NCBI GenBank assembly: GCA_964542305.1
Contig: CAZITX010000003.1
Coordinates: 1-64,000 of the forward strand
Source of the DNA: DMER64 sp964542305
GTDB lineage: Bacteria; Bacteroidota; Bacteroidia; Bacteroidales; UBA932
Direction of reading: 5' to 3'
DNA length: 64,000 nucleotides
The position numbers and the translations under genes were made by a program. The notes beneath the pieces are model-generated. The model was not told the origin of the DNA. It did no database searches and saw nothing but the letters and a program-made list of their open reading frames with translations. Positions 17,152 through 26,056 of this stretch are shown piece by piece (the stretch's first letter is position 1; each line of letters opens with the position of its first letter).

Positions 17152-18573
17152 ATGAAACCTTACAGATCTCTTCTTTTCCTTACTGCCGTTCTGGTATTCA
17201 CGGCATTTTCACAGCCTTCTTTTTCACAAACATTCCAACCGGGTCGCACTCCCCTGGAAATACAACTTTCCTCTTTACCGCAGGTTACTGAAGTATTAAG
17301 GCTGGAGAGCAGCTCATTTGATGAAAAATACAGGATCCGGGTCCGGCAAATGGTCAATCACGAAGATATCATTTACGGGTTTTTTGAGCAACGCGTTTTT
17401 GTAATGCATGCCGGGACTGATCGTCCAACCGTCCTGGTGACCGAAGGATACGGAGCCGATTATGCGGCAAATCCCCGGTATCGTGAAGAATTGTCACGTT
17501 TGCTGGATGCCAATCTTATAGTGGTAGAACACCGGTATTTTTCCGAATCCGTTCCTTCTCCCAGATACTGGGAATTTTTAAACGGCCCGCAGGCGATGAC
17601 TGATTTGCATAAAATCCGTGAAATTTTTGCGACCGTCTATCCCGGAAAATGGATAGCCACCGGAATCAGCAAGGGCGGGCAGACCGCTTTGATGTACAGA
17701 ACGTTATATCCTGAAGATGTAGATATTACCGTGTCGTATGTAGCCCCGTTGTGCCAGGGTGTTGAAGACGGCAGGCACGAACCTTTTATAGCCCGTAAAG
17801 CAGGGACTCCTGAAACAAGAGAAAAAGTCTTGAACTTTCAGAAAGAAGTCCTTATACGCAGGGACAGCCTTATGCCTCTTTTCACAAGTTATTGTGATTC
17901 GGCCGAATTAAGTTTTTCAAGACCCGTGAACGAGATCTTTGATTATTGCGTTTTGGAATATTCTTTTGCCTTTTGGCAATGGGGTACGGATCCTGCCAAA
18001 ATTCCGGCTTCAGACGCTCCCGACAAACTTGTTTTTGCACATTTTATGCAGGTAGCATCTCCCGATTATTTTGTAAGGGATTCTCCTACCATGCCTTTTT
18101 TTGTACAGGCTGCCAAAGAATTGGGGTATTACGGTTACGACACAAAACCGTTCCGGTTCAAAGTAGAACGAACCCGTTTTGTTCCCGGAAAACAAAAAAA
18201 ACGTAAAAACGATTCCGTTTCTGTAAACACTCCCGCTCAAGGAGAATGGGTTACCCGTAAATACCCCGCTATGGAGCTGAAAAATGCGCGGGGATATCTA
18301 AAACAACTTTTTTTACCGGACACGTACAAACCCCGTTTCAAAAAAGCATTGTACCGTGAACAAAGCAAGTTTGTAAAAGAAACGGATGCCCGCATGGTTT
18401 TCATATACGGAGAATGGGATCCCTGGACAGCTGCAGCCGTTCCCAATCCCGACAAACCCAATATTTTGTACTACGTGGAACCCGGGGGAAGCCACCGCGC
18501 CCGGATTTCAACACTGCCTGAATCCATGAGAAACGAATTGTTGCAACAATTGCAGGTCTGGTTGAACGAATAA
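17152..18573 (+). CDS. exported peptidase, S37 (PS-10) family
   Basis: The 473-aa product has a signal peptide ending around FSQPSFSQ. The alpha/beta-hydrolase core matches Streptomyces PS-10 tripeptidyl aminopeptidases: TEGYGADYA, VVEHRYFSESVPSP, GISKGGQTALMYR (GxSxG nucleophile), GEWDPWTA (candidate Asp) and GGSHRARI (candidate His). These enzymes release short peptides from N-termini outside the cytoplasm, which fits the upstream S41 peptidase. A DUF2156 gene follows after 7 bp. Confidence 0.85.
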   Translation: MKPYRSLLFLTAVLVFTAFSQPSFSQTFQPGRTPLEIQLSSLPQVTEVLRLESSSFDEKYRIRVRQMVNHEDIIYGFFEQRVFVMHAGTDRPTVLVTEGYGADYAANPRYREELSRLLDANLIVVEHRYFSESVPSPRYWEFLNGPQAMTDLHKIREIFATVYPGKWIATGISKGGQTALMYRTLYPEDVDITVSYVAPLCQGVEDGRHEPFIARKAGTPETREKVLNFQKEVLIRRDSLMPLFTSYCDSAELSFSRPVNEIFDYCVLEYSFAFWQWGTDPAKIPASDAPDKLVFAHFMQVASPDYFVRDSPTMPFFVQAAKELGYYGYDTKPFRFKVERTRFVPGKQKKRKNDSVSVNTPAQGEWVTRKYPAMELKNARGYLKQLFLPDTYKPRFKKALYREQSKFVKETDARMVFIYGEWDPWTAAAVPNPDKPNILYYVEPGGSHRARISTLPESMRNELLQQLQVWLNE

Positions 18574-18580
18574 TGATGAT

Positions 18581-19516
18581 ATGGATCCTTTTATCCCGCT
18601 TACCGTAAGTGATAAAGAACTCCTTGACCCGTACCTGAAAAACTCCGGCAAATCCGGTTCTGAATACGCTTTCTCTACCCTGTATATGTGGTCAGGAATA
18701 TTTCACACTTTTCATAATTCAGTACAGACAGAGAATGATTCCCTGCTTGTGATCCGTAGCCGTAAAGATGAAAGCACCCCGTTTCATTACTTATACCCCT
18801 TAAGTCTGAAGGGTCCCGTGCCGCCACAAACGGCTATGTCTGTTCTGGAAAAAATGTCCGGAAACGATCCCTTTTTACTGGGAGGACTTTCACATAGCGA
18901 AGCCGCCATGCTGGAATCCGGGTTTCCTGATACATTTATCATTCAACCTGTCAGAGACTCTTTCGATTATATTTACGACATAAGTGACCTGACCCATCTG
19001 AAAGGTAAAAAATTACAATCAAAAAGAAATCATCTAAATGCATTTCTGAATAATTATCCGCATTATGAATTCCTGCCCATTACAGAAGCTGACATTGCCG
19101 ATTGCCTGGTAATGAATGATCAATGGTGCAAGATCATGGGATGTATATACAATCTGGAGATGGAAGAAGAGATTTGTGCCGTGCACAGGGCCTTCAGGGC
19201 ATACCGGACATTAGGCCTGGAAGGCTTCATGATAAAACTTGACGGACATATCATCGCCTATACGTTGGGGGAACCTTACAGAAAGGACACGTACCTGGTG
19301 CATGTAGAAAAAGCGTTCCCCGAATATCGTGGAGCGTATCAGGCTATCAATCAATTGTTTGTGAAATATATTGCGGAGAAATACCCTGACGTAAAATACA
19401 TAAACCGGGAAGATGATGCCGGAGACAAAGGCCTTCGTCATGCAAAAATGAGTTACCGGCCCGCCTTGCTTCTGGAAAAGTATATGACAAAGATCACCCC
19501 ACCAACCAGACCATGA
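18581..19516 (+). CDS. DUF2156 protein (MprF C-terminal/GNAT-like)
   Basis: The 311-aa soluble protein has a DUF2156-type double-GNAT fold: EYAFSTLYMWSGIF, KGKKLQSKRNHLNAFLNNYP, KLDGHIIAYTLGEPYRKDTYLVHVEKAFPEYRGAYQAIN, YINREDDAGDKGLRHAKMSYRPA. Relatives form the catalytic domain of lysyl-phosphatidylglycerol synthase, but free-standing Bacteroidota versions have no proven substrate known to me. It is probably in one transcript with the two peptidases. The last 23 bp overlap the convergent phosphopantetheinyl transferase gene. Confidence 0.8.
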   Translation: MDPFIPLTVSDKELLDPYLKNSGKSGSEYAFSTLYMWSGIFHTFHNSVQTENDSLLVIRSRKDESTPFHYLYPLSLKGPVPPQTAMSVLEKMSGNDPFLLGGLSHSEAAMLESGFPDTFIIQPVRDSFDYIYDISDLTHLKGKKLQSKRNHLNAFLNNYPHYEFLPITEADIADCLVMNDQWCKIMGCIYNLEMEEEICAVHRAFRAYRTLGLEGFMIKLDGHIIAYTLGEPYRKDTYLVHVEKAFPEYRGAYQAINQLFVKYIAEKYPDVKYINREDDAGDKGLRHAKMSYRPALLLEKYMTKITPPTRP

Positions 19517-20135
19517 CATGGTCTTCCAGCAAAAGATATTCCAGGGTAAAAGTTTCTTCTATGCCATCCTTGTGGTAGAAAACGGCATCTAATTCACCTT
19601 CTTCTTTAGGTGAAAATCTGCTGATTTTCATTTGCTCTATAAAATCCACATCGGGTTGGGACATATATTTGTACAACGCTTCCTTGGCACTCCAGATCAG
19701 TGCCAGTTGCAATTCGCGTACTTCCGGTTTGTCGGAAAGAAATTCCTTTTCTTCTTCTCCGACCGCCTTTTTTTCAACGGCAGAAAAGTTTCTTTTTAGT
19801 GATTCAATATCAATTCCCACGCTGTTTTCCGGGTGGGTTAGAACAGTGGCAAAGCGCCGTGTGTGTGCAATGCTGATCTCAATTATGGAGTTTTGTAAAA
19901 ACGGCCTTCCGTTCTCATGATATCCCAGGTAAACCTTTTCTTTAAAGATGGTATCCAGAATGGCTCTTACGGCCAGTCGTTCCAAACGTCTTTGAGGATT
20001 GGTAATGTACGAAAGTTCTTCCTGTTCATCATTCGGAAGAACACACAATGTTTTTAATTGCTCTTCGGGTTCGGTAATCTCCCAAACGGCAATTTCTGCT
20101 CCATTTTTAAATTTTTCCCTAAAAAACAGTCCCAT
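19494..20135 (-). CDS. 4'-phosphopantetheinyl transferase (Sfp-type)
   Basis: The 213-aa protein has the two superfamily motifs VGIDIESL (Mg-binding) and LIWSAKEALYKY, plus RPFLQNSIIEISIAHTRRFATVL for the acyl-carrier side. It transfers phosphopantetheine from CoA to carrier proteins. It lies 28 bp after ispE on the same strand. Confidence 0.88.
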   Translation of the reverse strand: MGLFFREKFKNGAEIAVWEITEPEEQLKTLCVLPNDEQEELSYITNPQRRLERLAVRAILDTIFKEKVYLGYHENGRPFLQNSIIEISIAHTRRFATVLTHPENSVGIDIESLKRNFSAVEKKAVGEEEKEFLSDKPEVRELQLALIWSAKEALYKYMSQPDVDFIEQMKISRFSPKEEGELDAVFYHKDGIEETFTLEYLLLEDHVMVWLVG

Positions 20136-20163
20136 AAACGAGCGGTAAAGATAACAACAAAAT

Positions 20164-20946
20164 TTAAATCCTGAATAATCCGAAAACAGCTGAACCGCTG
20201 CCCGTCATGGACGCGAATACTGCACCTTCCGTGTACAATGCTGTTTTGTATTCTTCTATCTGGGGATGTTTCTCAAAAACCGTTTCTTCAAAATCATTTT
20301 CCACAATGTATTTCCACGAATCTATAGGTTGCATTAGAAGATCTTTCAATGCCGTATTGTGCTTTTTTAATCTGAGACCTCCGTAAGCCATGGCCGTAGA
20401 TACAGAAACAGGTGGAAAACGCACTTCTATACGGTACCGGGTCAGGTCCGGATCAAAAGGCGTCAGGACATCTCCCCTGCCTGTTGCCAGATAAGGTTCA
20501 TAGGGAGTGCTTTGAAGAAAAAAAGGAACATCGCTTCCCAGTTGCAGGGCATAATGATGTATTTGCCGGACTGTCAGCCCCAGGGAAAAATGTTTATTCA
20601 GCAATTGAAGACAAAAAGCCGCATCTGAAGAACCTCCGCCCAAACCGGTACCGGGCGGTATTTGTTTGTAAAGGTGAATATCCACCGGGGAAATATCGAA
20701 ATCCCGGGCTATCAAACGGTAGGCTTTTACGCAAAGGTTTTCTGATTCAGGACCCGGCAACGGCAATCCGTACATAAATAAGCGGACGTTCCTGCCTTTT
20801 CCCCCGGCATCCGAAATTTCAAGAATATCACACAACTTATGAGGCACAAACAGTGTTTCTATATCATGGTAGCCGTCTGCGCGCTTTCCCAACACGTGCA
20901 ATCCCACATTGATCTTGGAATAAGGATAAACTACTGTAGTGGCCAT
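20164..20946 (-). CDS. ispE: 4-diphosphocytidyl-2-C-methyl-D-erythritol kinase
   Basis: This is a 260-aa GHMP kinase with YSKINVGLHVLGKRADGYHDIETLF, the ATP loop PPGTGLGGGSSDAA and the C-terminal SMTGSGSAVFG. It catalyses the fourth step of the MEP isoprenoid pathway. A second pathway gene, ispD, is in this window at 36405. It starts 10 bp after the nrdJ stop, so nrdJ-ispE-phosphopantetheinyl transferase form one probable operon. Confidence 0.95.
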   Translation of the reverse strand: MATTVVYPYSKINVGLHVLGKRADGYHDIETLFVPHKLCDILEISDAGGKGRNVRLFMYGLPLPGPESENLCVKAYRLIARDFDISPVDIHLYKQIPPGTGLGGGSSDAAFCLQLLNKHFSLGLTVRQIHHYALQLGSDVPFFLQSTPYEPYLATGRGDVLTPFDPDLTRYRIEVRFPPVSVSTAMAYGGLRLKKHNTALKDLLMQPIDSWKYIVENDFEETVFEKHPQIEEYKTALYTEGAVFASMTGSGSAVFGLFRI

Positions 20947-20956
20947 ATAGCAAGGG

Positions 20957-23500
20957 TTAACCGCACTTTGAGAACCCGCAGCTCATACACAGCAGGCACC
21001 CTTCCTGGTATACCAGATTTTGCGATCCGCATTTTTCACACAACGTTCCGGAAGTGTCTTTGGTCCCGTTTGGAATGTATCTTTTCAGGGCCCTTTCAAC
21101 GCCGGTTCTCCAATTGTTAATCGTCTGACTGTCCAGTTCCAGCGAAGAGACCAGGTGGACCACTTCCTCCACGGGAAGCCCGTTTCTCAACACGCCCGAA
21201 ATCAGCTTGGCATAATTCCAATAAGCCTGATTGAACATATGCGATATTCCTCCTACCGTATTGGGATACCCGTATTTGTCGATGAAACGGAAATCGTAAC
21301 GGGATCCTTTTTCTTCAACCACTTTGATAACCTGCCCCATGGTAACTGATTTGGGAATCACACGTGTGTCTTCATCCAGTTTCCCGGTAAAAATTTCGTA
21401 TGGCCGTCCCTGGTACAACCCCACAAAGGCGATCCATTGTTCATTGGCGTTTTTGAACCGGATTATCTCAGCTTCCAAAGCTTCCGGCCTATCTTTGGGC
21501 AGGGATTGTATTTTCTTTTTATCCTGCGAATCGGAAGAAATAAGCACCCCCGAACGACTTCCTTCCCGGTAAACGGTGACGCCTTTGCATCCCCATTCCC
21601 ATGCGGTTTTGTAAACCTTCGCCACCATATCTTCCGTAATATCGGCCGGCAAATTTACCGTAACACTGATGGAATGATCCACCCATTTCTGCAATTGTCC
21701 CTGCATTTTAACCTTTGCAACCCAGTCCACATCATTGGCTGTTGCCTTGTAATACGGAGATTCCTGAACCAATTTTTGCAAATCATCTTTGTCCATGCCA
21801 ATAACGGCGTTTCTGTCATGACCGTTTATTTCTGCCCAATCCAGGAATTTGTGGTGAAAAACGTTGTATTCTTCGAAAGCATCACCCATTTTATCGGTAT
21901 AAGCTACCGTAACGTTTTTATCATTCGGGTTGACCTTCTTACGACGCTGATAAACAGGCATAAACACCTGTTCAATTCCACTGGTGGTTTGTGTCATAAG
22001 GCTGGTGGTCCCCGTTGGTGCTATGGTCAGCATGGAAATGTTGCGGCGTCCGGTTTTTTCCATCATTTGATAAAGGGGTTCATCCTCCTGTCGGATCCTT
22101 TCTATCATTGGATTCCTGAGTTCCCGGTTAGGATCGTATATGGGGAATGCGCCTCGTTCCCCGGCCATGATCACCGAAGACCGGTATGCCGTGAGAGCCA
22201 GTGTTTTCTGAACCTGGACACCTACCTGTATAGCCTCCTCCGAGCCGTAACAGAGTCCAAGGGCAGCCAGCATGTCTCCTTCCGCTGTAATGCCCAGTCC
22301 CGTACGCCTTCCTCCCATACTTTTTTCTTTTATCTTCATCCACAATTCACGCTCGTTTCTTTTGATTACCTCGTCTTCCGGGTCTCTGTCTATTTTTGCA
22401 ATGATGGCATCAATCTTTTCCATCTCCAGATCTACCAAGTCGTCGTTCAAACGCATGGCTTTCATAACATGGTCTTTGAACAACGCCATATCAAACCTGG
22501 CGTTTGCCGTAAAAGGATTTTCCACATAGGAATACAGGTTGATGGCAATCAGCCGGCAAGAATCATAAGGACAAAGCGGAATCTCACCGCAGGGATTCGT
22601 ACTTACCGTCTTATATCCCAGGTCCGCATAACAGTCGGCAACGGATTCCCGTGTTATGGTGTCCCAGAAAAGCACTCCGGGTTCCGCCGATTTCCATGCA
22701 TTGTGGATAATCTTTTTCCAAAGGGCGGCAGCATCAATTTCCTTTTTATATTTTGGAGTCGTTGCCTCTACTGGATATTGCTGTACATATGTTTTACCGG
22801 CAAGAACCGCTTGCATGAAATCGTCATCAATTTTCACGGAGACATTGGCACCGGTCACTTTGTTTTGTTCCAGTTTGGCATCAATGAACTGTTCCGCATC
22901 CGGATGTTTAACCGAAATGGTGAGCATAAGAGCTCCCCGTCTCCCGTCCTGGGCAACTTCGCGTGTAGAATTGGAATAACGTTCCATAAAGGGAACCACT
23001 CCCGTAGAGGTAAGGGCCGAGTTTAACACCGGAGACCCTCCCGGCCGGATGTGCGACAGATCGTGACCCACACCGCCCCGACGTTTCATCAGCTGAACCT
23101 GTTCTTCATCTATTTTTAAAATCCCGCCGTAAGAATCGGCCTGGTTCTGATGACCTATCACAAAACAATTGGATAAAGAAGCTACCTGGTGATCGTTTCC
23201 GATCCCGGACATGGGCCCTCCCTGGGGCACCACGTACTTGAAATGATCCAGCAATTCAAAAATTTCCTCTTCGCTCAGGGGATTGGGGTATTTTTTTTCT
23301 ATCCTGTAAAACTCCCGCGCCAGTCTCCTGTGCATATCCTCGGGAGTGCGTTCGTAAAGATTGCCAAAAGAATCTTTCATGGCGTACTTATTGATCCAAA
23401 CCGAGGCGGCCAGCTCGTCGCCGTTAAAATACTCCTTTGTTTTTTTCAAGGCTTCCTCATAGGGAAAAACTGCCTTTGCATTCTTGACTTCAGAATCCAT
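20957..23500 (-). CDS. nrdJ: adenosylcobalamin-dependent (class II) ribonucleotide reductase
   Basis: The 847-aa protein has the alpha-chain barrel of class II enzymes: LSNCFVIG, RRGGVGHDLSHIRPGGS, STNPCGEIPL (active-site Cys and Glu), TIAPTGTTSLM. A C-terminal zinc-ribbon-like Cys cluster (CEKCGSQNLVYQEG, CLLCMSCG) follows. It reduces ribonucleotides using B12 and needs neither oxygen nor a second subunit, fitting an anaerobe. No cobalamin riboswitch is recognisable in the 120-bp gap to sufD. Confidence 0.95.
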   Translation of the reverse strand: MDSEVKNAKAVFPYEEALKKTKEYFNGDELAASVWINKYAMKDSFGNLYERTPEDMHRRLAREFYRIEKKYPNPLSEEEIFELLDHFKYVVPQGGPMSGIGNDHQVASLSNCFVIGHQNQADSYGGILKIDEEQVQLMKRRGGVGHDLSHIRPGGSPVLNSALTSTGVVPFMERYSNSTREVAQDGRRGALMLTISVKHPDAEQFIDAKLEQNKVTGANVSVKIDDDFMQAVLAGKTYVQQYPVEATTPKYKKEIDAAALWKKIIHNAWKSAEPGVLFWDTITRESVADCYADLGYKTVSTNPCGEIPLCPYDSCRLIAINLYSYVENPFTANARFDMALFKDHVMKAMRLNDDLVDLEMEKIDAIIAKIDRDPEDEVIKRNERELWMKIKEKSMGGRRTGLGITAEGDMLAALGLCYGSEEAIQVGVQVQKTLALTAYRSSVIMAGERGAFPIYDPNRELRNPMIERIRQEDEPLYQMMEKTGRRNISMLTIAPTGTTSLMTQTTSGIEQVFMPVYQRRKKVNPNDKNVTVAYTDKMGDAFEEYNVFHHKFLDWAEINGHDRNAVIGMDKDDLQKLVQESPYYKATANDVDWVAKVKMQGQLQKWVDHSISVTVNLPADITEDMVAKVYKTAWEWGCKGVTVYREGSRSGVLISSDSQDKKKIQSLPKDRPEALEAEIIRFKNANEQWIAFVGLYQGRPYEIFTGKLDEDTRVIPKSVTMGQVIKVVEEKGSRYDFRFIDKYGYPNTVGGISHMFNQAYWNYAKLISGVLRNGLPVEEVVHLVSSLELDSQTINNWRTGVERALKRYIPNGTKDTSGTLCEKCGSQNLVYQEGCLLCMSCGFSKCG

Positions 23501-23620
23501 CGCGCTGTAAATAAGAAGGTTACTAAATAATAATTGTTTTCCGGCGGAAAAGGGAATTGCAAGTTAGCTCAATCGTTGCTGGATTAACAGAGGCACAGTA
23601 AAAAGATATGCACAAAATTT

Positions 23621-24658
23621 TTAACAACAATGCATCGTGCAGTTGGAGCATTTTGTAAACTCCCCACGCAGCCTGCTTTCCACCATTTTTTCCAGTCTTT
23701 CACGGATGGCCCGGGTTCGGATACCGGCCAGGACATCTTCTACAAAAGCCATTTGCTGGAGCATTTTTGCCTGAGCTAAAGGAATACCTCTTGAACGCAA
23801 GTAAAAAAGGCCCATTTCGTCCAGACGGCCAATACTGGCACCGTGTGAACATTTTACGTCGTCGGCATAAATTTCCAGTTGCGGTTTTGTAGTGACTTTG
23901 GCGTTATTGGTAAGCAGTAAATTGTGATTTGCCTGATAGGCCTCGGTTTTCTGAGCCCCCGGAGCCACTTTTATGGCTCCATTGAATGAACCCCGGGAAA
24001 AGTTATCCAAAATCCCTTTGAATAATTGACGTGAATAACACTCAGGAGCATTGTGATCAACGGAAATATCGTAATGTATTTGTTGTTCCCCGTCAGCCAG
24101 ATAAAGTCCATCCATACGGCAAACCGCCCCGGGATGGTTCATCACGGCATGAAGCTTATTGCTAATGATGCCGCCGTAAAGGCTTAAAACGTGACAGTCC
24201 AGGGCCGCTCCCTTATCCAGGGTTGCCGTAAGATCCAGCCAGTACCGGGAACGAATGTGTTCATTCTGCATGAACAGGATATCAAGACGGGCGTTTTCTC
24301 CAAGAGTGATCTTGGAAAAACGGGAAGTCCTGTACAGATGTTCTTTTAATGTATGATCGCACACAATAATCTGAATTCCGGATCCCGGCTCCAGCGTCCA
24401 TTCGTTGGTGAACTCCAAAGGACGGGAAAGGTTTTCGCTCCTTACACTTATGATCTGTATGGTTTCCCCAAAGTGATCCCCCTTGATATGCAAATGCAAT
24501 CCTTTATCATCAGGCCCTCTTTTAAGGGTTATCCCGTTTGTTTCATTTTCGTCTTCCTGAAGTATGCCGTCCACCAGGAAAACCTGCCTGATTTTCTCAT
24601 CAGGCACGGTACAGCGGAAAGCACGCCTTACTTCAGGCATATAGGTGTATTCTTTCAT
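23621..24658 (-). CDS. sufD: Fe-S cluster assembly scaffold SufD
   Basis: The 345-aa beta-helix protein shares with SufB the C-terminal KCSHGASIGRLDEMGLFYLRSRGI-type region (here split as DDVKCSHGASIGRLDE). It works in the SufBC2D complex that builds Fe-S clusters. The tail CSNCTMHCC is unusually rich in cysteine. The start overlaps the sufC stop by 4 bp. No sufS or sufU follows; nrdJ comes next after 120 bp. Confidence 0.92.
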   Translation of the reverse strand: MKEYTYMPEVRRAFRCTVPDEKIRQVFLVDGILQEDENETNGITLKRGPDDKGLHLHIKGDHFGETIQIISVRSENLSRPLEFTNEWTLEPGSGIQIIVCDHTLKEHLYRTSRFSKITLGENARLDILFMQNEHIRSRYWLDLTATLDKGAALDCHVLSLYGGIISNKLHAVMNHPGAVCRMDGLYLADGEQQIHYDISVDHNAPECYSRQLFKGILDNFSRGSFNGAIKVAPGAQKTEAYQANHNLLLTNNAKVTTKPQLEIYADDVKCSHGASIGRLDEMGLFYLRSRGIPLAQAKMLQQMAFVEDVLAGIRTRAIRERLEKMVESRLRGEFTKCSNCTMHCC

Positions 24659-25401
24659 TTTCCGTTAATAAGATGGTCGTAGCCCTTTGTTTCTACTTCC
24701 AGCGCCAGCTCTTTTCCGGCCGTTTTAATAATCTGTCCCCTGTAAAGTACATGTACGATATCCGGGACAATATAGTCAAGCAATCTTTGGTAGTGCGTTA
24801 TAACAACAAAAGCGTTTTCTTTTGTTTTCAATTTGTTAACCCCCTGGGCCACTACCCTCAGGGCATCCACGTCCAAACCGCTGTCCGTTTCGTCCAGAAT
24901 GGCCAGGGTCGGTTCCAGCATAGCCATTTGAAATATTTCATTCCTTTTTTTCTCTCCTCCTGAAAATCCCACATTTACACCGCGTCCCACAAAAGAAGGA
25001 TCCATTTCCACAACGGCCATCTTATCCCTCATGATCTTGAGAAATTCACCTGATGAAAGAGGCGGAAGGTTTTTGTACTTGCGTTGTTCGTTGATGGCCG
25101 CTTTCATAAAATTCACAATGGTCAGTCCCGGAATTTCAACAGGGTACTGAAACCCAAGGAAAAACCCCAACCGGGCCCTTTCCTCCGGAGCCATTGCAAA
25201 CAGGTCTTTCCCCATAAACGTGGCAGAGCCCCCTGTTACGGTAAACGTTTCCCGGCCGGCCAGTACAGATGCCAGCGTGGATTTGCCGGACCCGTTGGGC
25301 CCCATAATTGCATGAATTTCACCCGGGTTAATATCCAGGTTGATTCCCCTGAGGATTTCTTTCTCCCCTATGCTTACACATAGATCTTTAATACTTAACA
25401 T
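24655..25401 (-). CDS. sufC: Fe-S cluster assembly ATPase SufC
   Basis: The 248-aa ABC ATPase has Walker A GPNGSGKST, signature FSGGEKKRNE, Walker B LAILDETDSGLD and H-loop ITHYQRLL. The ATG at 25401 begins MLSIKDLCVSIG; a longer in-frame extension to 25689 would run through the pnuC-like gene and is rejected. It overlaps the pnuC-like stop by 7 bp and the sufD start by 4 bp, so the three genes look translationally coupled. Confidence 0.95.
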   Translation of the reverse strand: MLSIKDLCVSIGEKEILRGINLDINPGEIHAIMGPNGSGKSTLASVLAGRETFTVTGGSATFMGKDLFAMAPEERARLGFFLGFQYPVEIPGLTIVNFMKAAINEQRKYKNLPPLSSGEFLKIMRDKMAVVEMDPSFVGRGVNVGFSGGEKKRNEIFQMAMLEPTLAILDETDSGLDVDALRVVAQGVNKLKTKENAFVVITHYQRLLDYIVPDIVHVLYRGQIIKTAGKELALEVETKGYDHLINGK

Positions 25402-26054
25402 AACTGTTTCTGTTTTTCCCATTCCTTTTTCCAGTGAATAACACCAATAATATTGAACGCCAGGAAGAACGCCGCTACAATAGGCATGAATACCAGTCCG
25501 GCGGAAATATACAATATCACATTCCCGATATTCAACGCCACCCAGAACACCCAGCATTCCCATTTTTTCTGGGCCGCCAGAACCTGTGCCGTAAGCATCA
25601 GCCCGGCAACAGAAGCGTCCAGGTATGGAGACCGCGCAGGCGGAAACACATCCGATATCAAATGGAGCCTTGTAAGGATGAATCCCCAAACCAAGACAAC
25701 GGTCACCAGGAACAACAGGTACATGATACGCTGTTTATTGGTTAGAAAGGTAATGTGCAGCTGGTTTTTTTTATTCTTTTCGTTTTTTCGCGGCCGGGTC
25801 CACCTGTACAGTCCGTAAATGTTTATTCCCAGGGAAATGGGTTGCAACAACATATTGGTATAAAGGTTCTTCTGAAGAAACATCAGAAAGAGCAAGGCCG
25901 TATAAACAAACCCTATCCAGTAATTCACGGCCCGGGCCAGGCTGGCCAGAAAGACAGACGTCAGACCGAAAATCACGGCACAGAATTCCAGGTAGGAAAT
26001 TCCCTGACCTCCAATAACAAAAAATATGTTGTGCAGATTAAAAAATTCTTTCAT
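25395..26054 (-). CDS. PnuC-family transporter inside the suf operon (copy 2)
   Basis: This 219-aa protein has about seven hydrophobic segments and the PnuC pattern: EFCAVIFGLTSVFLASLARAVNYWIGFVYTALLF, QPISLGINIYGLYRWTRPRK and CWVFWVALNIGNVILYISAGL with a WxxW motif. Family members move nicotinamide riboside, thiamine or riboflavin. It begins 2 bp after sufB and overlaps sufC by 7 bp, so it is transcribed with the Fe-S assembly genes. A ThiL-family gene starts divergently just upstream of sufB, which hints at a thiamine-type substrate, but this is inference. Confidence 0.82.
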   Translation of the reverse strand: MKEFFNLHNIFFVIGGQGISYLEFCAVIFGLTSVFLASLARAVNYWIGFVYTALLFLMFLQKNLYTNMLLQPISLGINIYGLYRWTRPRKNEKNKKNQLHITFLTNKQRIMYLLFLVTVVLVWGFILTRLHLISDVFPPARSPYLDASVAGLMLTAQVLAAQKKWECWVFWVALNIGNVILYISAGLVFMPIVAAFFLAFNIIGVIHWKKEWEKQKQLC

Positions 26055-26056
26055 AA

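Noticed and set aside
21437..23026. 529-codon plus-strand frame
   Set aside because: It lies wholly antisense to nrdJ, which has clear family motifs throughout; the frame has no recognisable domain.
23501..23620. Cobalamin riboswitch upstream of nrdJ
   Set aside because: The 120-bp gap shows neither a B12-box-like conserved core nor the expected length of structured leader.
25402..25689. N-terminal extension of SufC to 344 residues
   Set aside because: The extra sequence is the out-of-frame reading of the pnuC-like gene; homology to SufC begins at MLSIKDL.
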